A DNA stretch of 64,000 nucleotides from Areca catechu (Eukaryota > Streptophyta > Magnoliopsida > Arecales > Arecaceae). Below are positions 20,372-30,620 of this stretch, one piece after another. The stretch's first letter is position 1, and each line of letters opens with the position of its first letter. The position numbers and the translations under genes are program-made. The notes under the pieces were generated by a model. It was not told the DNA's origin, did not search any database, and saw nothing but the letters and a program-made list of their open reading frames with translations. Where the stretch lies: positions 126,772,013-126,836,012 of the forward strand of contig CM038043.1 in the NCBI GenBank assembly GCA_021397845.1. Direction: 5' to 3'.

Positions 20372-21096
20372 TGTTGTGCCCATCCGGCTAACCCTGGGTC
20401 AGACCGGCCCCAGGCATCCGGTTGGCTGAGCCCCGAGGGAGGGTCCGAGAGGCCATGGGAAGAGAGATCCGCTGCCCAGTTCTTGGAGAGGACCCTGTGA
20501 TCACTTTCCCGAAGGGCTGAACCAGAAAAATCCAAAGGGCCGACAGACACCTCCCCGCACGTGCGTCGACTTCTTTGGGGCACCTGGCGAATGCCCCGGT
20601 TGGCCGAGCGACTACCCTCGGCTGAGGCCAACCCACCATTAAGGGGATTACTCGAAGGCTCCAAAAGCCCCTCTCTGACAAATTCTGATATTCTATTGCA
20701 ACAAACTCCATAATATGGCTATGACTCCGTGCCGCCAGGCCATAACTCTGACCCTCCTGCCACGTCGCCAGGCCACGACCTCGCCACCATGCTGGCTCTC
20801 CTAGGGGCAAATCTGGGCTTTCCTAGTCTGTCCCCCAACGGAATTTGGCCACACTCCATGCCTATAAAAGGCACCCGGGGGACCTTCGCGAAGGAGATGT
20901 ATTCTTCTTTCTTCCCTACCCGAACGATTTTCCTTGAGTTCTTTCCATTCCGTTGCTCTAATTCTTCCTCTAACTTAAGCATCGGAGTGTCCCCCCATCG
21001 GAGCACCTCTATGCTCAGGGACATTATGCAGGTCGACCGGCAGAGGAGCTCTCCAGCGTACCCACCGAGCCCGGTCCAGAAGGAGGAGCGGCAACA
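20372..21096 (+). repeat. TatB LTR 3 (right, direct orientation)
   Basis: 725 bp, TGTTGTGCCC to GCGGCAACA, with TATA at 20863-20869. There is no polypurine tract to its left (AT-rich sequence and ATAGT instead). The CTTGT target duplication follows at 21097. Confidence 0.93.
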
Positions 21097-21101
21097 CTTG
21101 T
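21097..21101. repeat. TatB right target-site duplication CTTGT
   Basis: It is identical to 9989-9993 and immediately follows the final CA of LTR 3. Confidence 0.88.
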
Positions 21102-21915
21102 AAAATAAAATCCTAGCTATTCATAATTCTTTAGTCTTATATCAAAAAATTACAAAAATCTCTTCCCTTCTTACACCTATAAAAAGGCTCCTATACTTTC
21201 ACCTTAAAGCATCAACCTCTGCAATCCCTTTAGAGCCTTCCATAGAGAGAGAGGAGGAGAAGAATCATGCACGACTAAGGTACTATCTTCGAAGAGTAGA
21301 TAAAGTTTTTGGTATTTATATTTTATAATTTTTTTATGTAATTAAATGTTGATTGTAATTTTTTCCTTTTCATGAGTAAAATTTATTTTGTATTACTTCA
21401 AGTTTTATACCTATTATTTAAACTATAATTAGATTTTAGAATAACCTATGCCTACATAAAGACAAGTCGTACTCAAAGAAAATGATTCATGTTCAATGAG
21501 GTAGGCTATGCTCAGAATTTGATTATAGAATATTTTAATTACTTTTATGATTCGAGCCTTTGAATAGCCCATGGCTATATAGAGACAAAACAATCCATAT
21601 CCAATAAGATAGATTATGCTTGGGGATCAATCGTAAGTTAAATAATTATATATTGAAGAAATACATAATATAATATTAAATACTGAATCGAAATCCAAGG
21701 CATTATTCATATTCTAGTTAATTGCTAGCTTTCTAGCCATAATTTAACTTAATTTTTATTTCTACTTAAAATCATATTATCAATTTTTTCTTCTTTGCAA
21801 TCTAATTAAAACTCTAATAAAAATTCTAAAAGTGAACATAATCCCAACTGATCCTTGAAGATATGATCCTAACTCACTACTAGCTATATCATTTTGAATT
21901 GATGGATTATTTTTA
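21102..21915. other. AT-rich sequence with TATA-like box and a diverged ~115-bp duplication
   Basis: It contains cctataaaaaggctcc (TATA at about 21178), a purine-rich gagagagaggaggag leader at about 21245, and two diverged copies of a block (about 21440-21530 and 21555-21635, sharing 'tagagacaa', 'agrtagrttatgct' and similar pieces). No protein is recognised. It may be part of an LTR of another, older element interrupting TatC's accessory ORF, or the promoter side of that ORF. Confidence 0.4.
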
Positions 21916-21921
21916 ACCACC

Positions 21922-22135
21922 TATGATAGCAATCAACTTCGAGAATGATGCCACCGAAGTCGAGGTGGATGCATATATGGTTGGCTTCATCGATTGCAAG
22001 AACAAAGTTGCTTGGGCTTATCCAAATCTAGACCTAATCAGTAAAATAGCAAATGGGGCTACTCTCAAGGAAGAGGGAGGAGAAGAACGAGGAGTAGCTG
22101 AGGAAGTGACTGTCGGGGATGATTAAGTAGTTGTC
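21922..22135 (+). pseudogene. TatC accessory-ORF C-terminal fragment
   Basis: The stretch INFENDATEVEVDAYMVGFIDCKNKVAWAYPNLDLISKIANG, followed by an acidic tail, matches in pattern the C-termini of TatB (FTEDMEEVVLDFYREGYDDYLKKVASFFPELDLS) and TatG (FDDEIIEAGTFSYRTGFNDRINVQKFYPNLNI). The domain and coiled-coil parts upstream are absent. It is antisense to TatC pol, as in other Tat elements. Confidence 0.6.
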
Positions 22136-22849
22136 GAGGTACTTGGACCTGAGGTAGCAATAATAGAAAACCCTAGAGAATCGATAGCCACTCCTAAAGT
22201 CTATACTTGGAAATTTTTATCCTTTATTTTTGTACTTTTGTTTTTTTCAAAGACTTCGGTCTGATTTATGTAAAAACTCTTTATCATCAATGAAAGTAAC
22301 TTTTCCTTCAATGATGTTTTTGTGAATGCTTGTCTTGCTTAAATGTTGGTGACTTTGAATGAATTTTTGTAAAGTCTTTTAGTCAGATAAGTAATCTTAG
22401 CCGAATGTCTTTACTCTTCAGGTTTAACAAAGTGAGTAATCCATCCATTATGGAATTTACAAAAGTCTTTTAATCGGTCAGGAAGCTTGTCGTAGAAGCT
22501 TGTATGCTAACCTCCTGAATATAGGGACAGAACCTCTGATTGTAGGACTTAGCACATTCTTCTCCCAATTGTTAATAGTTAATCACTGTTTGAATGTGTT
22601 TGCATTTTTCCTAGGATAAGAGAGTATTGGTCAGTCAACGCCTGAAACCTAACTATAGAAAGTTGGTTATTGCTTGTGATTGATGCAGTGGTCAATCAGC
22701 AAGCATTCCCTCGATCCAAGTAACCTTGCGATGGAGTTTTTTTTTTATGACCAAGTATTAGTCGATCGTCGAGTGTCTTCGCTCACCACTATAGATTAGT
22801 CGAGTATGAGTCAACTATCTTGGTAGTTGTGTTTATCGATCGATTACAG
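22136..22849. other. TatC spacer after accessory ORF
   Basis: No gene seen. The first part resembles the 3' region of the TatB accessory ORF (T-rich run, then 'atgaaagtaac' compared with 'atgaaaagacc'). Confidence 0.45.
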
Positions 22850-23570
22850 AGTGATTGGAGGGCTGTAAGCAACCGAGAAAGATGGAGGTGTTGAACGTAG
22901 CCATCTTTGTTAGTGATTGGATACTAACCGACCGGATGATGGAGATGGAGATATGGAAACACAACCATCTTTATCAATGACCCATTGTTAGTTAGTTAGA
23001 TAGGAGTGAGATCTAAGATGGAGGTCATGAATACAACCATCTTCTTTGACCAATTGTTAATTAGTTTGATGGGAGTGAGATCCAACATGGAGGTATAAGA
23101 ATGCGACCACTTCTTCGATCGGTTGTTAGTCAGCTAGAAGGAAGTGAGATCTAAGATGGAGGTTGTGGATGCAACCATCTTCTTCTATCGATTGTTAGTT
23201 GGTCGGATGGGAGTGAGATCCAAAATGAAGGTTATGGATATAGCTATCTTATTTGACCAATTGTTAGTTAGTTGGATGGAAGTGAGATCCAAGATAGAGA
23301 TTGCAAATGTAGCCATCTTCTTCGACCGGTTGTTAGTCAGTCGGATGGAGTAAGACTTGAATAAAATAGAGGTGTACGAACAAAGCCATCTTCATCAACC
23401 GATTGTTAGTTGGCTAGATGAGAGTGAGATCCAAGATGGAGGTTGTAAAAATATAGCCATCTTTGCCAACTAGTTGTTAGTCAATCGGATGAGAGTGAGA
23501 TCCAAGATAGAGGTATAAGAACGTAGCCATCTTCAACAACCTATTATTAGTCGATTGGAGAACTTAGCAA
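22850..23570 (-). repeat. ~69-bp tandem repeat of TatC 3' region
   Basis: The motif 'gagtgagatcyaagatggagg' in variants recurs at about 23004, 23073, 23141, 23211, 23280, 23348, 23422 and 23493 (spacing 68-74). Each unit also contains 'caaccatcttctt' and 'ttgttagtyrg'. It lies between the pol end and the accessory ORF, as in TatA and TatB. Confidence 0.9.
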
Positions 23571-23639
23571 GCTTCAATAGGATTGATCTAGATGACTAAG
23601 AATTTGAACATCAAGATAAGACCTCTACGAATATTACCG

Positions 23640-24740
23640 AAGAAAATTTCTTTGTATTGCTAAATGAGAATTGTTACATCATTGGTAATATATTAAGAGG
23701 TATTTGATATTCCAAGTTTGAGGGATGGGTATCCCATTGAAGTCTTCTATCCTGTAAGCTCATTGCTAAAGGGCTTTGGTTACTTGATAAGGCCCTTTCT
23801 AGTTTGGAGATAGCTTGCTTTACTTGATAGGCCTTAAAACTTCCATACATCATAGTACAAGATCTCTTGAGTGAAAAGTTTTTAATCTTACTCAGGAGTT
23901 ATAGTACGAGCAACTCATTGTCAGTATGCAACCATCCATAGTTGAGCCTAATTTTGAGTTTCCTCTAGTAGGTTAAGGTTGGCTCTTAGTCATCTTAAGT
24001 TGCTTAACTCATCGAAGTACTCAATTCAAATGGTCGGGAGTCCAATCTTGACTGGGATCACTACTTTGATGTCAAAGGCCAAGTTGAAGGGAGTCTCGTT
24101 AGTTGATATCCAAGGAGTTATATGGTATGTCCATAGTACTCTGGGTAACTCCTTCCCCCATCTATCTTTGGCATCATCTGACTTGGTCCCAAGCCCTTGA
24201 AGAATGTCTAGTTCATGACTTCCACTTCTCTATTTGATTGAGGATGCTTGATAGATGTAAATTGAAGTTGGATGTGGAGTTTGGCACTGAAATCTCTAAA
24301 TGTCCAGTTGTCGAATTATTATCCATTATCGGTGATAATGATATGGAGAAGACTAAATCAGTAAATGATGGACTTTAGAAGAAGCTCTTGACTTTGCTCT
24401 CGATGATATATATGAAGGGTTCTTCCTCCACCCATTTGGTAAAGTAGTTAGTGGTGACAATGAGAAACTTCCACTAGCTAGTTGCTAGGAAAAATGGATC
24501 AAGTATATCCATTCCCCACTAGGCAAAGGGTCAGAAAAAAGAAGGTTGAGCTAGTTGACTTGTTGGTTACCATTGGATGTTAGCATAGTATTAGTACTAA
24601 TCACATCTCTGAACAAGCTCAATGGCATCTCTCGCATGGTGGGCTAGTAGTATCACTTTCTTGAAGCTTTGTAGGCTAAGAACCTGTCCCTTAGATGATT
24701 CTTGAAAATTTATTCATGAATCTTACACATACATAGTCAG
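23640..24740 (-). pseudogene. pol: TatC integrase remnant
   Basis: Read on the minus strand, the sequence gives degenerate integrase blocks: GMDILDPFF near 24515, FLIVTTNYFTKWVEEEPF near 24440, a TDNG-like second-Asp region near 24330, and ETPFNLAF near 24085 followed by VVIPVK and PTI. Many stops and frame changes are present. It aligns in order with TatA and TatB. An ORF seen on the plus strand at 23979-24200 is its shadow. Confidence 0.68.
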
Positions 24741-24989
24741 CTTTAGTGGACCGCAGGCAATTGAGTAATGGGAATGAAAAAGACTTCTTATGGAGTTGTC
24801 TATCTAGCAACACAAATTGAAAAGCTTTCTACTTAAATTTTTTGACCTCCGAGGGATTATCGAGAAGGATGCCTTCGATCAAGAACATGATAAATGGATC
24901 CATCCAACTCGGCTCATTGGCAACTTGTTAGACATCCTTGGTTTCATTGATACTAGGAGCTTCCAGGTATTCAATGTATGTCCGATGGA

Positions 24990-25450
24990 GAGAGTTGTCC
25001 ATAAAGATTGCTAGTAAAGAGAGTGTCTGCTCGAGCATTCTCATTTTCGAGGACATAGAAAATACTAAAGTACTTGAGTGCTGATGTTAGGGCCCATACT
25101 TTGTTAAGATCCTTGGCCATTATTGGGTCCCGAGCTTCATATTCAGTGGTTCCTTAACTTGCTATTAGCTAAGAGTCAGTGAAGACCTTAAGACTTTCCA
25201 CTCCGAGTTGCATGGTGAGCTTTAACCTAGCTAGTAGAGCTTCATGCTTGCTTGGTTATTAATCAGTTTGAATAAGAAGTGTAAAGCATACTCGATGAAT
25301 GCTCCTTCTAAGTTTATCAAAATAAGTCTAGATCCACTTTCTTGAAAATTTGAAGCTTCATCCATGTGAAAAATCCAGGTCATCCATAGGTTAGATGACC
25401 TTAAGCTTGTCGTCTGAGCATTTGCACCTAACAAGAAAGTAAGCCAGAAC
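24990..25450 (-). pseudogene. pol: TatC second RNase H remnant
   Basis: Minus-strand blocks are WIFHMDEASNFQESGSRLILINLEGAFIEYALHFLFKLINNQ (catalytic-Asp region and the NNQA-E-type block) and, to the left, a LKVFTDS-like block near 25185. TatA and TatB have the same order. Stops are frequent. Confidence 0.65.
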
Positions 25451-25459
25451 TTGAGCCTT

Positions 25460-25809
25460 CATAGATGACCTCATGTGGTAGGAGATATCAAACTCATTGA
25501 GCTTGATTGTCTATTTGGCCATTCTCTCGAATGTGTTAGGCCATTGCAAGATAGTCTTGAGTGATTGGTTGGTTATGATGATGATAGAATGAAGTTAAAA
25601 GTAGGACCCGAGATACTGCACAGAGATGATTAGTTTATAAACTATCTTTTTAGATTTGGAATACCTGGTATCTACATCGTAGAGCACTTAGCTAGTATAG
25701 TAGATGGATTTTTGGATTCTTTTGTCATCCACCTGAACAAGCATAGAGCTCACAGCTTCTGGAGATGCAGCTTGGTACAAGTAAAGCTCCTCTTTGACCT
25801 TAGGCATCA
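25460..25809 (-). pseudogene. pol: TatC first RNase H remnant, cut by TekayD
   Basis: The minus-strand frame reads MPKVKEELYLYQAASPEAVSSMLVQVDDKRIQKSIYYTS, closely like TatA (ELLLYLVITPEAVSSVLV, RPVYYTSKLL). Homology stops at the TekayD LTR edge at 25810. Confidence 0.72.
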
Positions 25810-27312
25810 TGTCCTGAACCAGGTACGTAATAGACACTGCATGCCTATAAGGTAAACCCAATGGCTTATTCAAAGCTACCTGAATAATAAATCCAATTAC
25901 TTCATAGTAATATTAATCATAATAATTTCAATGCTCGAGAAATGATATAATTTCATTTCATTATCATATAATCCTGGGATAACAAAAATCATAATACTTC
26001 TAGATAATATTATCAAAAATTTGACTATAATTTTTATATTTAGACCATGTACAAGACCAGTAGCATACATAACTAGAGTATTTAGTATTTACATCTAGCT
26101 AGCATGCTCCCCCAGAATTTCATAAGCATTCATAGTTTAGCATCTATAATAAAGGAAAAATAAAAATATAATGAGTTATGCAAGCCCAATAAATGCTATA
26201 ATCCTTCTAGGTGGATCAAAGCATATTAATATGCAACAAAACTAAGCACATATAATTAACTAGACAAAATTTAAGAGTAACAAATATCAAAGAATAATAA
26301 TTTTTTCTCTTTTCAAGTATTCTTTTTCAAAAACTAATACTAGATCCAATAATTGGCTACGGCCATGTAACATAGTGGCATAGGTCAGATAATAAATAAT
26401 GGCACCCAAATACCACTATTCTAATCAACAATGGTGTGGTGTTGAAATCAATTTCTTAGATTATAAGTCGATAGGTCCAACATACAATCCTCATTGACGG
26501 GGCTAGATCATAGCCATGTAGAATATATATAAAAGCATTTTCACAAGTTACCCATTCAAATTCTTCCATTAGTTTTCAATTAATATCATTATCCAAATTA
26601 ATTTAATTTGTAAAATATTAAAAGATATATTTAATTCATATAACAGATAATTATAATAATCATTAAATTATTTAAGAAAATACACCAAGAAGAATTAACT
26701 CACTTATCTTAAGTAGATGACAATATTAAAGATAATATAATTTCTTTGCTAGATTCTTCAAAACTTAATAATTCAAAATCATATAAAGATATCAATTTAA
26801 TGATATAATATTTTAAAGTAATTTTTAGAAGTATTCAAGGTTCTAAAATCTTAATTTTTAAACCCATTATCCTAATAACAATAAAAATGGATCACTAACC
26901 TTATCCTATTTTCGGTCCTAGAGGGATAAAGGGAATGGTATAGCAAAACCCTTTAATCTGCTGATACGTATACCAATACATATGAAAAGAGAAGAAGAAG
27001 AGAGAAAATATAAGAGAGAGTACATGAGAAAGATAGTATTGGGAGGAAAAATTTGCAAAAGGAAGAGACCTAGAGGGAGAAAAAAAGAGTTCACGAGAGA
27101 CTGAGAAAGTACAGGAGAGATAAGAAAGACTAAGCAAAAGAAAAGGAGAGCGCGAGTGGCCTAAGAAAAAAGAAAGAAAGAAAGAAAGAAAGAAAGTGAC
27201 TTTAAGACATGCATGATTTCATCACACATCCATGCCCCCTTCACTCGCCTTCTATCATTATCTAGATACCGTCTCAGGCAATAACAAAAATAAATAAAAC
27301 CTGGGCCCCACA
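25810..27312 (-). repeat. TekayD 3' LTR
   Basis: 1503 bp. On the minus strand it begins TGTGGGGCCCAGG after a polypurine tract and ends CAGGACA. The stretch 25810-26370 matches 30081-30620. It contains a GAAA microsatellite (27163-27196). Confidence 0.75.
27163..27196. repeat. GAAA microsatellite
   Basis: About eight perfect GAAA units, inside the TekayD LTR. Confidence 0.9.
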
Positions 27313-27330
27313 TCTTCCCACCTAAAAAAA
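27313..27330 (-). promoter_or_regulatory. TekayD polypurine tract
   Basis: On the minus strand, 'aggtgggaaga' follows a T-run and directly precedes the LTR start TGTGGGG. This arrangement is common in Tekay-type elements. Confidence 0.7.
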
Positions 27331-28029
27331 ATTGTCCTCAAGATTTACATAGCTCAAAATTTAGAACTTTTTTAAACTTAAGAAGTAATCAAATTATAAC
27401 ACTATCATGGTCAAATCTATGTCACTAATCATAAGTTCAATCATTGACTTTGCTACCATAATAAGTAGAAGATCAAATTTTGTCAAAATTTATTTTCTAA
27501 GGTACCTTATAAGCAATATAAATATTTTCTTAAACTAAAATCATAGCTCTTAACTTGTCATCAAGATATAACTAGTATTTTTCTCTACTATTCTTCTATT
27601 TAATATGGATAAAATGAATTTCAATAAATCTTCAAAGTTTGGTACAATCTTAAAAATTTTGTAATACTTTTGAATAGCTGGCACTACCAAACTCCATAGC
27701 TACCTTCAAGGATCAAGAATCATTAGGCACAAAAGACTTATTACTCAATTTAGAATTCTTTATATTCATGAAAATCTTGTTATGACTTGTTTTCAAACAT
27801 AGCTCATATTTTTTGAAATTGAGGTGTCAGATAAAAATCAATTCAATGTACCATCTTAAATTAACTTATTCATCCAATGAATCATAATACTATAATCTCT
27901 TTCAGCTAATATTCATAAATACAATTCTAGCATCTTATTTCGATAGTCTTATTTTAGTCATCATATGTTTAATATTTTTTAATTTCTAATTCTCTTATCC
28001 AATGTCAACTACTATAGCCAAATATGCTA
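27331..28029 (-). other. TekayD non-coding stretch where pol is missing
   Basis: AT-rich and full of stops in all frames. I find no RT, RNase H or integrase motif. The bulk of pol appears to have been deleted between the protease and this 3' region. Confidence 0.5.
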
Positions 28030-28420
28030 TACATCCCTTTCTGAGTAATCATCTAATTTGCATAACGAAGACAACTCGAGAAGAAGCATAGGCATCACTA
28101 CTAATGAAATTGAATCCTACATCTCCTAGGATCTGAAAAGTTTCTCACTTCTCGATCATGGCAATCAACAGTTGCATAATGTGATGATAGCTAGTCCATA
28201 TCCAAGATTATATCAAAATCATGGATGTTTATAACTATCAGATCAACCATCAAATTTCTATTATCTATCTAGATTGGATAAGACTTGAAGATCTAATATG
28301 TATTACTTCATTCCTAATAGGGGTACTAACACATATGTCATACTCTAGTGGCACACAAGGCAAATCATATTTGTGCACAAACATAGAAGATATAAAAGAA
28401 TGAGTAGCACCAGAATCAAA
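28030..28420 (-). pseudogene. pol: TekayD protease remnant
   Basis: On the minus strand, with frame changes, blocks like the Tekay protease can be read: LEYDICVSTPIRNEVI, a degenerate DFDxILxMDWL-like region near 28200, and LGDVGFNFISSDAYASSRVVFVMQIR followed by LLRKGC near 28035. It has many stops. The identification rests on the order and pattern of these blocks. Confidence 0.6.
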
Positions 28421-28479
28421 TAAAATATGGGCATAAGCAAATGAATTGGTAGTATACCTGATACTATGGTGTTTAATAC

Positions 28480-29800
28480 TTGTGTATCTTGCTGGGTCGA
28501 TACATAGACATGGCCCTAGGTGTGCAGTCTACCCATCTTTTGTTGCTCTTGGATGGGGGTTGGAATTGCCTAAACTTGGACAATAGAAGCCTAAGTGGTA
28601 GAACCCTAACTTGGTTAAGTCCTAGTAGCCTGGGGCCTTTGCATCAATTAAGATTCCTGAATATTTTGAATGTACTTAACTATTTTATGACCTTGTTGAC
28701 CATATTTAAAACAGGCTCCATATGCTATTCTATAATTTCCAATTTTATGAATACCTCTACCCATAGCACATAGAGGCCTATCTTATAGATATATCCAATT
28801 ATAAGACCCATGTTTTTCTTATCTAGAAAACTTAGCATGAGAATCAAATAAGTGTATCAAACTTTTAGTTGCTTGAAATATTGCAGACCCCTTAAAATTT
28901 TGTTTACATTGACCACTATGAATTTCAAAATCTCTAATCCTTTTCTTTTGTTTTTCTCCTTTTACATCATGAGTTTCTTTCCAAATAATTTCTAAGTTCT
29001 TGGGTCTATCAACCAGATCATCATAATTTGATGAATGCACTGCAACCAGACTCCTTCCAATATGGGATCTTAATACTTTATCAAACTTCTCATTCTAGAC
29101 TCATCATCTATAACAAGAGTAGGTTCAAATCGAGACAGTCTATCAAATTCAATTTCATACCTACCTACAGTCATTTCTCCTTGGGATAAGTTAAGAAATT
29201 TATTTTTTAACTCTCTCAGTCTACTTGAAGGAAAATACTTAGAATAAAAGGCACTACAAAATCTCTGCCAAGTAATTGATCCATCATCCAAGGTCAATGA
29301 ATGCTCCAATAATTTCCACCAATGATGAGTCCCATTCTGAAGCACATAAGTAGTAAAGCTAATTTTCTCTTTATCTATACACTCCATTGCTCAAAAAGCT
29401 TTCTCCACTTCATCTATCCAAGTCACAGCCTCCTAGAGATTTGTAATACTTTTAAAAGCTAGAGGGGCTATTTTTATGAATTCTACTAGGCTCTTTCTAC
29501 AACCAGATGGATTAGGATTCTATTATGATGCGTATGAAAACTATTAAGGTAACTCCCTTTGTTGATGAATCAACCCAACTCCTTCCTAAATTAATTTAAA
29601 CATTCTATTCAAATTCCCCACCATGTTCCCTAATGGAACTATTGACTGCTCTAGAATTGATTGATTTGTAACTAACTGATCTTCCACTACTTCTTCCCGA
29701 ACATCGAGATTTATATTCAGATTTTTAACATTCCTGATCTTGCTTATTCTCAGCCATTGATTCCCTAGGAACTTTACCCTGAGACATTTCTAGCAAATCA
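28480..29800 (-). pseudogene. gag: TekayD gag
   Basis: The best open part on the minus strand (29387-29070) reads WWKLLEHSLTLDDGSITWQRFCSAFYSKYFPSSRLRELKNKFLNLSQGEMTVGRYEIEFDRLSRF, a classic Retrotrans_gag core (W-F-YF-E-F-L-QG-V-Y-F-L). Upstream is VTWIDEVEKAF. Downstream (29040-28819) is a Lys-rich segment and a degenerate zinc knuckle, CFKYGQQGHKIVKY, near 28700. Stops separate the pieces. Confidence 0.78.
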
Positions 29801-30054
29801 TTTACTCTTTAGGTAAGGGCACAATGAGGTGGCATTCTTAATTTTAACAATAAAATAAAATAATCATTACAATAATATTTAAACAAACTAATACAAGATC
29901 ATCAATAAGAAAATAAACATAAATAGAGATGTCTCATAACTTAATTTCTACCAAATTCTTAAACCTTTCCAACAAGTCCTAAAGATCCTAGATCCTAAAC
30001 TCTTATATCACTATTCCAATTAGAGTCTACATTATCCTTACTCATTTTAAACCT

Positions 30055-30080
30055 AAGCTCTAATACCAGTAAATCTATCA
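30055..30080 (-). promoter_or_regulatory. TekayD primer-binding site
   Basis: On the minus strand, tgatagatttactggtattagagc starts at the LTR end. TGGTATTAGAGC differs by one base from TGGTATCAGAGC, the initiator-Met tRNA type. Confidence 0.68.
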
Positions 30081-30620
30081 TGCCCCAAACTAGGTATGTA
30101 ATAGATACTGCATACCTATAAGACAGATCCCATAGACATGCAAAAAATCCAATTACTTCATAATAACATTAATGAGAATAATTTAATTCTTTTGAAGTGA
30201 TATAGTTTAATTCCATTATCATATAATCCCAGGATAATAAAAGTCACAATACTTCTAGATAATATTATTAAGGATCATGCTATATTTTTTATGTTTAGAC
30301 CATGTACAAACCAGTAGCATACATAACCAGAGTATTTTGTATTTACATCTAGCTAGCATGCTCCCCCAAAATTCCACAAGCATTCATAGATCAGCATTTG
30401 CAATAAAAAAATATAAAAATATAATGAGCTATGCAAGTCTAGTAAGTGCCATAATACTTCTAGATGGGTCAAAGTATGTTAATATGCAACAAAACTAAAC
30501 ATATATAATTGACTGAGCAAAATTAATAGTAACAAATATTAAAGAATAATATTTCTTTTTTTCTTTTCAAGTATTCTTTTTCAAATACTAATACTAGATC
30601 CAATAATTGGCTATGGCCAC
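30081..30620 (-). repeat. TekayD 5' LTR, truncated
   Basis: About 540 bp matching 25810-26370. Homology stops within 'ggctatggccac' where CACTA-like sequence begins. Confidence 0.8.

Larger units (their letters stand above)
9994..21096 (+). mobile_element. TatB: Tat-lineage element with internal inversion and three LTRs
   Basis: The order is LTR(+) 9994-10717, primer site, gag-pol(+) to 16127, LTR(-) 16128-16852, inverted polypurine tract, antisense-type ORF now on the plus strand, 45-bp tandem repeats, LTR(+) 20372-21096. CTTGT duplications flank the whole. The inverted segment 16128-20371 is the normal 3' part of a Tat element. The ACTAT before LTR(-) and the ATAGT before the last LTR(+) are reverse complements, as expected of an integration into its own pol end. 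All three LTRs are clearly diverged from each other, so the event is old. Confidence 0.9.
21916..25809 (-). mobile_element. TatC: decayed minus-strand Tat element
   Basis: Read leftward, the element shows RNase H (25809-25460), second RNase H (25450-24990), integrase (24740-23640), a 69-bp tandem repeat (23570-22850) and, on the opposite strand, the C-terminus of the accessory ORF (21922-22126). This matches the Tat layout. gag, protease and RT are missing on the right, where TekayD begins. No LTR is identifiable. The coding parts are heavily mutated. Confidence 0.7.
25810..30620 (-). mobile_element. TekayD: minus-strand Tekay/Del-like chromovirus derivative, pol deleted
   Basis: Two similar direct-repeat blocks (25810-27312 and 30081-30620) bracket an interior of about 2.8 kb. 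Reading leftward there is an initiator-Met-type primer site, gag, protease, a short non-coding stretch and a polypurine tract. RT, RNase H and integrase are absent. The right LTR is truncated at about 30620 by CACTA-like sequence. It inserted into TatC pol. Confidence 0.75.

Noticed and set aside
22850..23570. CRISPR-like array
   Set aside because: Units are contiguous and diverge along their whole length, without constant repeats and unique spacers; the DNA is plant nuclear.
23979..24200. 73-aa plus-strand ORF
   Set aside because: It is the complement of the TatC integrase remnant.
28480..28773. 97-aa plus-strand ORF
   Set aside because: It is the complementary shadow of the decayed TekayD gag on the minus strand.
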